Shown piece by piece: positions 34,941 to 46,200 of a stretch of 64,000 nucleotides of DNA. The DNA is taken from assembly GCF_022201045.2 (NCBI RefSeq), contig NC_068558.1, forward strand, positions 6,911,501 through 6,975,500. Reading direction: 5' to 3'. This DNA comes from Citrus sinensis (taxonomy: Eukaryota > Streptophyta > Magnoliopsida > Sapindales > Rutaceae). A program made the translations under genes and the position numbers. The notes under the pieces are model-generated. The model ran no database searches. It was not told the DNA's origin and was given only the letters and a program-made list of their open reading frames with translations. Within the stretch, counting starts at the first letter, position 1. Each line of letters opens with the position of its first letter.

Positions 34941-37900
34941 CTAGACCAACTCCAGAAACAAAGCTTCCTGCTTGCTCGTCAGCCCAAGTTCATTGAGAGT
35001 CAAAGCACTCTCCCCATCACTGAAAGCACGCCTTGGGTATGGCCTCACCTATTGAAGCAATTACACTAAATAATTCAGAATTACAGGTCTCTTATCTGTA
35101 AATCACCTCAATTAATCCGTGGGGAATAATTGAATAAATTTAATTTTGTTAGGTAGAATATGGATGGTTTGAACATTACCAGTCTGTAGGTGCCTGCTTT
35201 GATTCCTCTTCCAACATCTATATAGTCAAAAAGAGACTGCAAAGAAATATTTTTCACAATGAAGTTGTTGGGCAGAGGGACAAATTGAAAGTAAGCAGAT
35301 TTTCTACACAGATCTTACCTGCAGCTTGTTGGACTTAAGGAATCGGCGACCACGACGACTGCCATCTGGCATCCGCACCAGAAGGGTCACAGCATTTTCA
35401 TCATCTGGGGCTGGCTCCTGAGGCAATGACGCTTCTTTTGCTGCTAATTGTCTTTCATATTCCTGCCAGCAAAAAGTTCATTGCGCATCTGTGAAGTGTT
35501 TAAAACTATTTAAAAGTAACATCCACTCCAATAGACAAAACATACAAATTCAGAATGGTACTTCTTAGCTGGATTTAGTTATGTCCACCATAAGATAAAT
35601 AGGTCTATGAAACAGAAGACTTTCAACTACCAAAGACCAAATATGTGGTTGATGTACCCAAAGAATATATAAATAAATAAAGAAAAAGGGTCAAATGCAA
35701 AAACTTTCAATACTACTAGATAATACTAGCAACATGAGAAAATAAAAAAAAGGAGAAAAAAACAGTTTGACCATGAAAAGGAAAAAAATAATTCAATAAC
35801 AAAGTACCTGCTGCTCCTCCATTTTCCGACGGGTTTCTTCCTCTTTTCTTCTTTCCTCAGCAAGAGCAGCATTTCTTGCTTCTTCCTCCATTAGACGGCG
35901 AGCTTCAGCTTTTTCTCTGTCTGCTTGCAATGATGCAAGATATTCATCATCCTGCACGAGTGAAGTACGCAGCAGTTCAGTGACACCACAGACAGAGATT
36001 AGAACTTTATTATTTGGTCTTGAGGCCCAAAATTCAGACCTGCTGCTCCCGTATCAGGCGCTGAGCTTCCAATGAGGGTGATGGAGGACGAGGTACTCGC
36101 CGAGGATAAGAGCCCTCAGGTTGCATGTACTGATGAGGTGCATACGGAAAACGGTATCCACTTTCAGGTATTCCACCAAACATTGCAGCCTCAAGCATAA
36201 CTGCTTCATCATGCTCCTCGGAAGAGATGCCACCCCACTAATTTAGTCAAGTGAATGTGTCAAATATATTAGTTGGCATAAAATTTTGGGCTAAGAATAA
36301 TAAACATATGTGAGTTGAACTTTCTCGATAAGAAATATGCAGGGAAGATACCTCATCTGAAGGAAATGCATTTCCGTTGTGCTGTGGTTGATTGCTGACA
36401 TCAGGCTGTCCAGGACTTGGAGGTGGGCTGACCTCAGTAACCCCAACTTCCTTGTCAGATTCCCCAGAACCCGAAGACGTATGTATGGACCTGTGCCTAA
36501 CAAGAGGCTGCTCCTCCACATCTTCAGTCTCTTCTTGGATGGATAAGCTTCCTCCCTCCAACCTAAGTTGAACAAGGTATCCTCATAAAATTCTTGCCTC
36601 AAAGAGCAGAAAACACATCAAATAAGTATAAAGTATAAATCACCACCCTTCGCTATGGCCAGGACAACAGAAGGATGCCACATGCACACACAATCAGTAA
36701 TCAGAGAACACACATAACACCAAAATTAACAGTTCAAAGAATACCTCCCATTTGATGTTGCCACTTTTCCCAGCTCCATCTCAGATGGCTTGGAAGCTCC
36801 TGCTACTGATGCCCCAACATCCCCACCTAGCTCACGCTGTGCTTTCTCTTGCTCTGCTGTCTGAATCCAGTTATCCAGTTCTTGTAAAGTGAGAAAAATG
36901 AGGCGCTTGTGAAGGAAAGATAAATGTAAAACAAAAGCTTACCCTTAATGACAATGAAACTGCATGTGCCAGATCGGCATCCTCCAAGTGTGGTTGCCTA
37001 TGCTCAGTCCCAGCACCACTTACATTCTGCATTAAGAAGAAAGTGATTTAGTGTCTATTGGTACCAAAATCAAGAAAACAATGTAAATGACAAATGGTAC
37101 TGAAACATTCATAATGTGAATCAAGCTGTTGTTTAGAAGCCTATACATCAGCCTCCCGTTTTGAGGCCTCAATGGCAGCTCGAATCATTTCTTCTTCTAT
37201 GTCATTGCTATAGTCTGCCAAATTATCAAATGCAGGAGCAGTGGGACTGCTACGCCCATCATTTCGCAGTGTAGACTGTGCAGCAGGAGGAGCTGGAATA
37301 TCCTCATCCACTTCATCAATTATGGCTGTCCCTCGGTTATCAGGGCCATGTGTATTTGCAGATTCAGTGACATCCTCGATGGTAGGGGCATGACCAGATG
37401 GATCGCCGCCATCTCTAACCTCTATGGGGATCTCTCTAACCTCTCTAGGATGGGTAACATGAGGTTCACGGCTCATAAAATCAGAGGCACCATCAAAGAA
37501 CCTTCTACGACTGCTTGGATCAAGCAGTGAGAATGGATTTAAAGTTCTAGATCCAGATAGAAATGACAGTGGAGGCTCTCGGGGCACAGATTCAATGGGA
37601 TCATCTATGTCCATAAAATCAGTTTGAGGTGCTGGAACAGATGATTGATGGGTGCTGAAAATTGCAAATCGCATAAAGGCGTATCATTAATAAATAAAAA
37701 ATTTAAGAAGACTAAGAATTTTAAAAGATGGAACATAAAATTAGATGTTATTTCTGATAAAAACATTATTTTCTAAACACGTAACAACCGGGAGGAGAGG
37801 AGTCAACTGCATAAGATGAGTACTAGAAATTAAAAATGTAAAGCATTTCTTCTTTATAATTCAATAATAATTAAAAATAACAAAGAGGGCGTATAAATGG

Positions 37901-38984
37901 GAAAACAAATCAATTCAAAGGAAGAATGACAGACGCGTTCAGAGACGTGTTTCTATCTCCTTCGCTAAAATGTGCATTCACAGCTGCATTCAGATCACCA
38001 CTGTGCTCCTGATTTCAAGGAAGAATAACAGATAAATCAGCAGTAAAGAAAACTAAATTTCAGCAAACAATTCTACAAGATTACTATCAGGCACACAGCC
38101 GTACAAGTATCCATCCTCAAAAGCTAACCCCAATGGGCAGCATAATACCAAGCACTTAGCTACTCCAGAGAATTTACAATGTGCAGGAAATTTTCTTGCT
38201 GTAATCTTGGCATTACTCGTATTGGACTAGGATTCATCCATCTGACAAATATGCCGTCCAAATATAACCAAATTTGGCATACGTCAGCTCAACACAATTC
38301 TTCCACATTTGCACTTTAATTTATTAAAAAAAAATCTATTTAAATTCTTCACCAAGCCTAGTTATAAACAATGAATTTTGTTTCTTAGATTTTATTTAAC
38401 TCACATGGTTCCATGCGGGTATTAAATGAACGAAGAGTACTCTGATCAACACAAAAAACACTAATGTTCATTCAAAAATGGCACAAGAACAAGTACAGCC
38501 AATGATATATGTAAACAAACATAAAAGAAGTACCAATCAGAGTAACAAATTCCACGTTAATTTCATTTCTAATAAACTTAAACTCAAGAACCAAAAACAA
38601 AATTCACCAATTTCAGAGAACCTAAAATAATTCTCCTACAAAGGTTTAAATATTACGACTTTTATCAATATATAAAGTGAAAACCCTAAAATTAAAGCAT
38701 TGGTCATCATACATCAACGAAAGTTAAGCAAATTAAAGTCCAAAAATACACGAAATACAAACATTAACCCTAGTTTCGCGTAGATTACATCATCAATCAA
38801 CTGAAAATCAATTAACTCCACAATTGCAATCAAAATACATAAAAAGCGAATAAAAATTCTGAAATTTAGCTAAAAATTACAGTTTTTTTTTTTAATATAC
38901 CTCTAGCTTTTGCACCGCGACCGATTCAGTGGCACCTGTGATGCTAATGAAGGTGTCGATTGCTTCTTGATTAGGTCTCACCAT
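34941..38984 (-). CDS. PUX8: Plant UBX domain protein, PUX8-like CDC48 adaptor, 11 exons
   Basis: Exons in coding order are 38984-38901, 38008-37947, 37654-37147, 37026-36943, 36860-36745, 36562-36352, 36237-36040, 35951-35808, 35462-35319, 35236-35180 and 35048-34941. They join in frame to 571 residues. Residues 1-48 are a UBA-like domain ([20 protein letters not shown], then [19 protein letters not shown]). Ubiquitin-interacting-motif-like helices lie at about 199-218 ([16 protein letters not shown]) and 233-246 ([14 protein letters not shown]). A conserved block [20 protein letters not shown] starts at about 356. A charged coiled coil spans about 422-480, and the UBX domain runs from about 490 to the end ([37 protein letters not shown]). 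Such proteins link ubiquitinated substrates to the AAA ATPase CDC48/p97. The exon 2 donor (AC|GTCTCT) is weak but required by phase. Confidence 0.93.
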
Positions 38985-39059
38985 TTTCCGGGAAAATTTT
39001 TATTTTAATTTTCTTTTTGAAGCTTAATTGTTTTAAGCTTTTTCACTGTTCCGCTGTTG

Positions 39060-40120
39060 TGTGCTTTCTTTTATAGAAAGAAAGAACAGAAACAGAGATA
39101 AATATATATGTGTTGAAATTTAGGAACCTTATATAAGGTAGCGTTTGGGGTATGGGTGTTTTTGTAATTTGAATACTTCTCCAATGTTCTACGTTTCCTT
39201 TTATTGAGAGACGGTCTGCCCGTTAACTTACGGAGGTGAGGTTGGTATCGCCTAATGATAAAATCACTTATTAATGTGATCGTGTTAATTAAATTTTAAT
39301 GCCCATTAATTAGTGATATTTAGAATAATTGACCATCTATAATCTCAATTCTTAGAAGATCTTCGTAGTATGGGCATACATATACATACACACACATATA
39401 CGCACACAAATATATATTAGATTATAATAATACTCCATTTATGAATAAAAATATCATGAATAGAAACTATTAATGCACATCACTCGCTTCATATGCTACA
39501 TAAATTGAAATACCAAGTTTATAATTCGAAATAATTATTATTAATTGTATTGTAAAAATAATCAGTTACAAAAAATAATAAAATATTCAGTAAAATTTAT
39601 TTTCAAAATTACTATGAATTTTAAAAGTAGTTATATGTGTTTGATAAATCTTACGTTAAATTGTTTGATGAATACAAATTACTGAAATAATCATAATGTT
39701 AAATAAAATTTATTTTTTTAGGATGATGCTGTTTGGACCCACAAAATGCTCTTTTCCGCCACATTTTAATTATTTTTTATTACTAAAATAACCATAACAT
39801 AAAATTACTTGTGCGATAAAATCACTTATGATATGGGTATTTTCGTAATAAAATACTAATTAAAATCACTCGTTCATTAATAATTAAAAGAAGAAATTCT
39901 TTTTTAGAAAAATGAGTTTTAATTCAATTTTTTTTAATTTTTAAATTGATTTTAAGAATCAAATTTTTGGGATTAAATTGTTCCACCTAATAGAAATGTA
40001 TTGAGAAAATTATTGTTGTAACACACTTCTACATTTTTAAAAAACTAGCCATAAAACATTTTAGTGCCAATTTGAAGTATGTTGAGTTTAATGAAATCAT
40101 CAAATAAATGATATTATATG
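39060..40120. other. Intergenic region between the divergent PUX8-like and PIG-U genes
   Basis: AT-rich DNA upstream of the PUX8-like gene. An AC/AT-rich simple repeat lies at about 39380-39412. No gene is recognised. It ends at the hAT element. Confidence 0.5.
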
Positions 40121-41878
40121 TAGGGGTGGGCATAAACCCACAACCCATGGGTTTATCCAAACCCAAACCAAATTAAATGGTTTGGGTTGGGTAAATCATG
40201 AAAATGGATTAGATATAGGTTTTATATAGAAAATCATTTCATTATGGGTTGGGTATGGTTTATCCATGGGTCATTGACAAAATCTCAATACTCAAATTTT
40301 TCAAATGAAATAAATGAAAACAAAATAAATGAATACAAATAAGTGAAAGACCACCATTAATTTTTTTACAGCGTAATCAATTATCAACAATTAGAAAATG
40401 AAAATAATAGTAAAAATAAATTTAAATTAAATAAATATTATTGTAAATAACATAATTTTTTTTCTTATTTACAAAAATAATTCTTCCCACATGGAAGGAT
40501 CATCATAGAAAGAGCAGGAGACTCTACTAGTGATCAATAATAACTCAGCTTGGACTGGATCCGATATGCTATATGACGGCTAATTTTTGGTCAATAATTG
40601 AATGTAATGTCCATATTAGGCCCCGTACAAAACTTTGCTTACCATATAATGAAATTAAAACATAAAGCATACACACTATATAATATCATAATGTAAATAA
40701 AATTAAGGGGATTGCCACTTTCCCCCTTACAGTAATTAACATATACCATTTACCCCTTTTTTGTTTTTAAATGGCCAAAATCCCCATGACAACATAAGTT
40801 TATAATATTATCCTTATTTTTAACTACTCTTTTATTTACATTTATTATAAATTAAATAAATTACATGAATAGAAACTAAATAAAAAAAATAAGTATTAAA
40901 ACAAGAAATATATGTTTTGATATGAGCAAAAAAATTAATAATAAAATTTTTTCTTGTAATTATTTATTTTTTGAACATTTTCTTATAATAAACATTTTGT
41001 AATATTTTAAAATTAAATGTAAAAAGTATAGGTAAAATATTTTATTATTTATCTTATAATAAATTTTTATTTGTCATTCAAGTGTTCTTATAATAATTGT
41101 TTTTATCATTTTACTAATAATTTTCTTATATATTTATTATAAGAAAATTTTCACAAAATAAATAAGTATAAAAAATTATTATTATCAATTTTTTTGTTCA
41201 TATCAAAACATATATTTCTTATTTTTAATGCTTTATTTTTTATTTAGTTTCTATTCATGTGATTTATTTAATTTATAATAAATATAAATAAAAGAGTAGT
41301 TGAAAATAAAGGTAATATTGTAAACTTATACTATTATGAGGGTTTTTAGCCATTATAAAAACAGAAGAAGGAAAAATGATATATGTTGATTACTGTAGGG
41401 GAGAAATTGACAATCTCCCTAAAATTAAGCGTATAAGTAGATAACATAACGCAAAACTACCAAAACGATAAATAAAAATAAATATTACATAATTAAATAA
41501 ATAATAAGTGGAAAATTTTATTATTAGATTGTTAATGTCATGTTTGTGAAAATTTATTATTAAAGTGTACGTTCTTATTTATTGAGAAATAATAATTTTT
41601 GTGATTAAAATTTATTTTGATTTTCTAGTATTCTTTAATTTAAGGATTAAGTTATTGTAAAATTTATAGTTTTTATCCACTATATTTTTTTATATTTTAA
41701 TATCAATTTAATAATTAATAATAATTATAATTTTGATATAATTAAATTTTATTAAAATAAAAATTATTTTGATAATAAAATTCAAACCAAACCCAAATAG
41801 TTTGGGTTGGGTTGGATTAAAAATATTTGGGTTGGTTTGGCTTAAAATCCAACCCAAACCAATCCATGCCCGCCCCTA
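40121..41878. mobile_element. 1758-bp non-autonomous hAT-type element
   Basis: The termini are TAGGGGTGGGCAT and, in reverse complement, TAGGGGCGGGCAT (12 of 13 match). A perfect 8-bp target duplication, ATTATATG, lies at 40113-40120 and 41879-41886, which is the hAT signature. Subterminal regions hold many AACCCAAACC/GGTTTGGGTT repeats in inverted orientation. No transposase frame is present. A separate 713-bp fold-back element is nested inside, so the host element without it is about 1.04 kb. Confidence 0.92.
40708..41420. mobile_element. 713-bp fold-back element nested in the hAT-type element
   Basis: The left arm starts GGGATTGCCACTTTCCCCC. The right arm ends in a matching TTGACAATCTCCCT. 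Pairing continues through ACAGTAATTAACATATA, ATATATGTTTTGATATGA and TTTAGTTTCTATTCATGTGA (imperfect), so nearly the whole element is a stem. AAAATTAAG is directly repeated at 40699-40707 and 41421-41429, a 9-bp duplication typical of Mutator-like insertions. No coding capacity. Confidence 0.88.
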
Positions 41879-41889
41879 ATTATATGTAT

Positions 41890-43080
41890 AAAATTCCCCG
41901 TTGGCCTGAATAAAACATATCTCTATATTAAAACTTTTAATTATACTACGGATCTTAGTTTTTAAAGACTCATAAACCATATTCAAAAGAAAAATAATAT
42001 ATGAAAACCAGCAGAACAATTAAAAATAAAAAATAAAACAGGGCTAATTAGTACATAAATATCAGATTATTTTTAAAAAAATTTGAGTGTTGTGCAAAAT
42101 CTAAATTATTTTTTTAACTTTTTTTTTCTCTTATGATTCATATTCAAGTTATTAATCAAATAAAATTGTTTGAAAAACAATTCAGCTAGGCCCTTGGTCT
42201 AGTTTATTTATTTTGTTTCAAATGGTTACAATCTATAGTTATACAATAATAATAATGTTAACGATCTCCATAATTGAGCTCAAACCTAAGTTCTAATACT
42301 ATATACCACCTATATATTAAATGATGAATGTAAAAATAATTTTAATATTTAATAGATAAATGTGACATCAGTTTAAGAAAAAGACTCCTACCAACATTAA
42401 CCATACAATTACAAGAGGTCTATTTGAGACTTTAAATGCATACACATTTATTTTCTTATGCTTTTTTTTTTTAAGAGAACTATTGCTCGTGATATTTACA
42501 CCATACAAATTACTGAGACCCATTTACATAAGTTCTAGATAGAATTTTCATAAGATATGATTACACTAGATTATATTTAGCACTATCTTGTGTTTAGCTT
42601 GAACTTGATTAATTAAATATTAATTTATTAACTATTATATTTTAAAAATTTATTTTATTTATAATAATAAAATTTTAAATGTAAATTTTACATTATCAAG
42701 TCGAATTCACGTTGTCGTACCCATTAATTTTATTGAATTATTTTTTAACAAAGTTGGAAAAAAAAAGAAAAAAGAGAAAATAAATCTTTGGTCTTTGATG
42801 AATGATATGTAGTTCATAAATTTATAACAATATATGGAATATGGATGACACATGGGTTATATATTCAGGCATGATATAAATTATATATATCGTAAAATTT
42901 TTATTTCGGAGTAAATTATATGACATTTTGTTCATAAACCTATCATCCAGATGACACACCTTACATTTTATGGAGCATGAATGACACATAGTAATTGTAT
43001 GAGTTGTCGTTTCTATATTCATCATATAGATGACATGGCGGTATACTTTCGAAGAGAAGAAATCAATAGCAAAGTAACAA
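41890..43080. other. Intergenic region upstream of PIG-U
   Basis: AT-rich with no gene recognised. A minus-strand open frame near 42822-43145 has no family resemblance and overlaps the PIG-U 5' region. The base composition shifts to GC-richer at about 43080, consistent with the PIG-U promoter and 5' UTR. Confidence 0.5.
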
Positions 43081-43245
43081 ACAAACGTGGCCTCGAGCAA
43101 AAAGCTAAACGACGCTGAGAGTGTCGTTTCTACCGCACGATTCAAACGACGTCGTTATGGTTGCCGTGTTCAAATGGCTTCTTCCCAGTGTCGTCCCAGT
43201 GTCGTCCTCAGTCTCCTCGAGCCCAGACCAAACATTTGCCCAAAA

Positions 43246-46200
43246 ATGGAGACGAAGAAAGAAGAGAAGAAATCCAAAATCAAGCAAACGTCATCATTTT
43301 GGGTTTGGGTGACAGCGTCAGTGATCTTCAGGCTAATCTTAATTTATTTCCCCAAAAATCTCAACTTTTCTTCTCGCCCCGAAGTCGCCACTCCAGTCAC
43401 CAGCATCCGTCGTCGTACAGTCTTTTCTCTCTACCTCTCTCTATAATATTTTTCACGTGCTCAAATTCGGAATTCGATTCAGATTTATGAATTTTTATTC
43501 TTGTAAATTGTGTAGTGGCTGAAGGTTATTGGCTGAAGCAATCATCGATGTCTCCATATGCAGGTATGCTAATTCCTTTTTTTTTTTCAAATATATATTT
43601 TTTTGTCTGATTTAAGGACTGCTGTTAATTTGTTTTTGTTTCGCAGGTTCGATGTATCACGGTTCTCCGTTGTTACTTTCACTGATTGGGCCACTCACTG
43701 TTAAGAGGTAATAATTAAGCTTACTTAATGCTACAATGATAATAATGATGTTAGTTACGTTCTAAACAATGATGATTCGATCATTTATTTTTGGATTCTC
43801 TATTGTATAGTGTATTAAGCTTACTTAATGCTACATGGATCAGTTTCATTTATTTATTTATTTGTTTGTTTTGGCACGATCCAGAATTGAAGGGCAACCA
43901 AATCATCTTCTATGCAGGTATGAAAGTTAATCTAAGACTTTGTGTTTCAGATTGTACTCTTACATTTGTGCTTGATGGCATGAAGTAGAACTTGTTTCTA
44001 CTGCCGTGCAGGAAAATTAAATTTTACTCCATATTGTCACTTGCAGTGACAATTTTCAGTCAACAAAGTGGATTTGTAATGCATTTAAAGGTTTTTGGTA
44101 GCATTTTGGGTACAGCTGGAAGGTTTACATGACAATTTATGTGTTAATTTATATTAATAATTTTCTTCTTAGAGGTTAAGTAAAACAGGTTGATTGCATT
44201 TTTCATGCATCTACCAAATTTATGACTAGGCATAGAATGGAAGATAAATGTAAAACTACTGAAATATCTGTGAAATGCTCTTAGTTCAAGCGGCTGAGTA
44301 GCTTCTTTGCCTTGAATGGCCGGATTTGGGCTCTTCTATTGTTGTGTGTACATTTTTTGAGAAATAAAAAATGAAGTTAGTTTACTGAAGTTTAATATCT
44401 TCTGAAGTTGGTTTTAATTACCTTGAGGACACTGAGGGTGTTTGATCTTTGCAGTTTATTCCCATTTTGAATGGTTTTCTTTGTTCTGTTCATTTCTTTT
44501 TATTTTTTTCCTTACTAGTCATGTAGTTAAACCAACACATTTGGATACAGCTTGCTTTTTTTGCTTGCAGATGTTGTCAGTGCAATGCTTATTCGCGCTA
44601 CTGGTCAGACTCTTCAGATGTCGTCTTGTCTGAGCTTGAAATCGCTAGACCTTGTTGAGCTGTCAAAAAATTCAGGTATTTTGATATACATGATGCTAGT
44701 TTCTTTTAAAGTTTTGGTGTCCGTTGGATCTCATGAGAGTTTTACTTTATTAAAAAAAAAAGAAATTGATTTAGATAAGGACCTTTGAATTAAAAAAAAA
44801 AAAGGAATGCTTTGAAGAATCACAAAAATAAAAGATGGCTTTAAGTCCTGTGATAATCAACTATAATATAAGTATGGCTGATCACATCATGTTATTATCT
44901 GGATATAGAAGGTGGAGGTGGAGGGCTGATTGCTTGACTTATGACCGATCAGTTGCTGTTGTTTATTTCAAGATGTATTTATTAGTTCTTAATTTCAAAT
45001 TTGATTTAAACCGCCTACCACCACTGCTAGCTCCCCTTTCCTCACATGTTTCTTGTTTCCTTGAAGAGATGCTTTCTTCTGGAGATATTGCTGCTCTTGT
45101 GTACCTCTGGAACCCATTCACGATAGTAGCCTGTGTGGGCTTGTCAACATCACCAATTGAAAATCTGGTTGTTATACTATCCCTCTATGGAGCATGTACA
45201 AGTAAGAATCTCAAAGCTTTGTCTGGTACTTGGGTACTTAATGTTTGTGCATATCATTTTTACTTCCAGGCTTTTGTTGAATCTTATAAATTTTAATTAT
45301 TTAAAGAACTTCCATTTATTCCTTTACTTGAAAAATAGGTTTGCACAGAATAATCATTCTGTCATTGAGATTGTTCTTTTATAGAGATTTACAGCACACA
45401 TAAAACCATTAAATCAGGAAACTAAATCACTGATTTAAGGAAAGAATAATTTCTTGGTAGATTTTCCTAAAATACATAGATTTGCACCTAAATAGCTATG
45501 TTACAGCTAATGACTAATTTGCAGCTAATATATAATTATAGCACATATATTTTTTCTAATTTTCTAACACTCCCCCTCAAGCTGGTTTGAAGATATCCTC
45601 CATAGCCAGCTTGCAAACTAGAAAATCGAACTGTTTTGTGTGTAGTCCTTTGGTAAAGACATCAGCCACTTGTTCTCCAGTAGGAATGTACTCTATATGA
45701 ACCAATCCATTATCTATCTTCTCCTTGATGAAATGCTTGTCAACCTCCACATGTTTTGTGCGGTCATAAAGTACTGGATTGTGTGCTATTGAGATTGTTG
45801 CCTTGTTGTCACAGTACAACTTCATAGGAGATGATTTTGTCGCTTTTAACTCTTCCAACAACCTCTTAATCCACATGATCTCACAAATACCATGGGCTAC
45901 AGCTCTAAATTCAGCCTCAGCACTGCTCCTAGCGACCACATTCTGTTTCTTGCTTCTCCATGTAACCAAGTTATCACCTACAAATGAACAGTATCCATAA
46001 GTGGATCTTCGGTCTACTATGCTTCCAGCCCAATCTACGTCTGTGTAGGCTTCAATCTGCAAGTGTCCTTGTGGCTTAAACAGAATTCCTTTGCCCGGTG
46101 TCCCTTTTAGATACCTTAAAATTCTGTAGACAGCTTCAAAGTGTGCCGGTCCTGGGGCATGCATAAACTGGCTAACCATACTAACAGAGAAGGATATATC

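Noticed and set aside
44057-44100. Possible extra PIG-U exon (acceptor CTTGCAG, phase-compatible)
   Set aside because: The exon beginning at 44551 supplies the conserved S-L-x-F-x-x-A-D segment and keeps the phase; the alternative has no family match and a poor donor.
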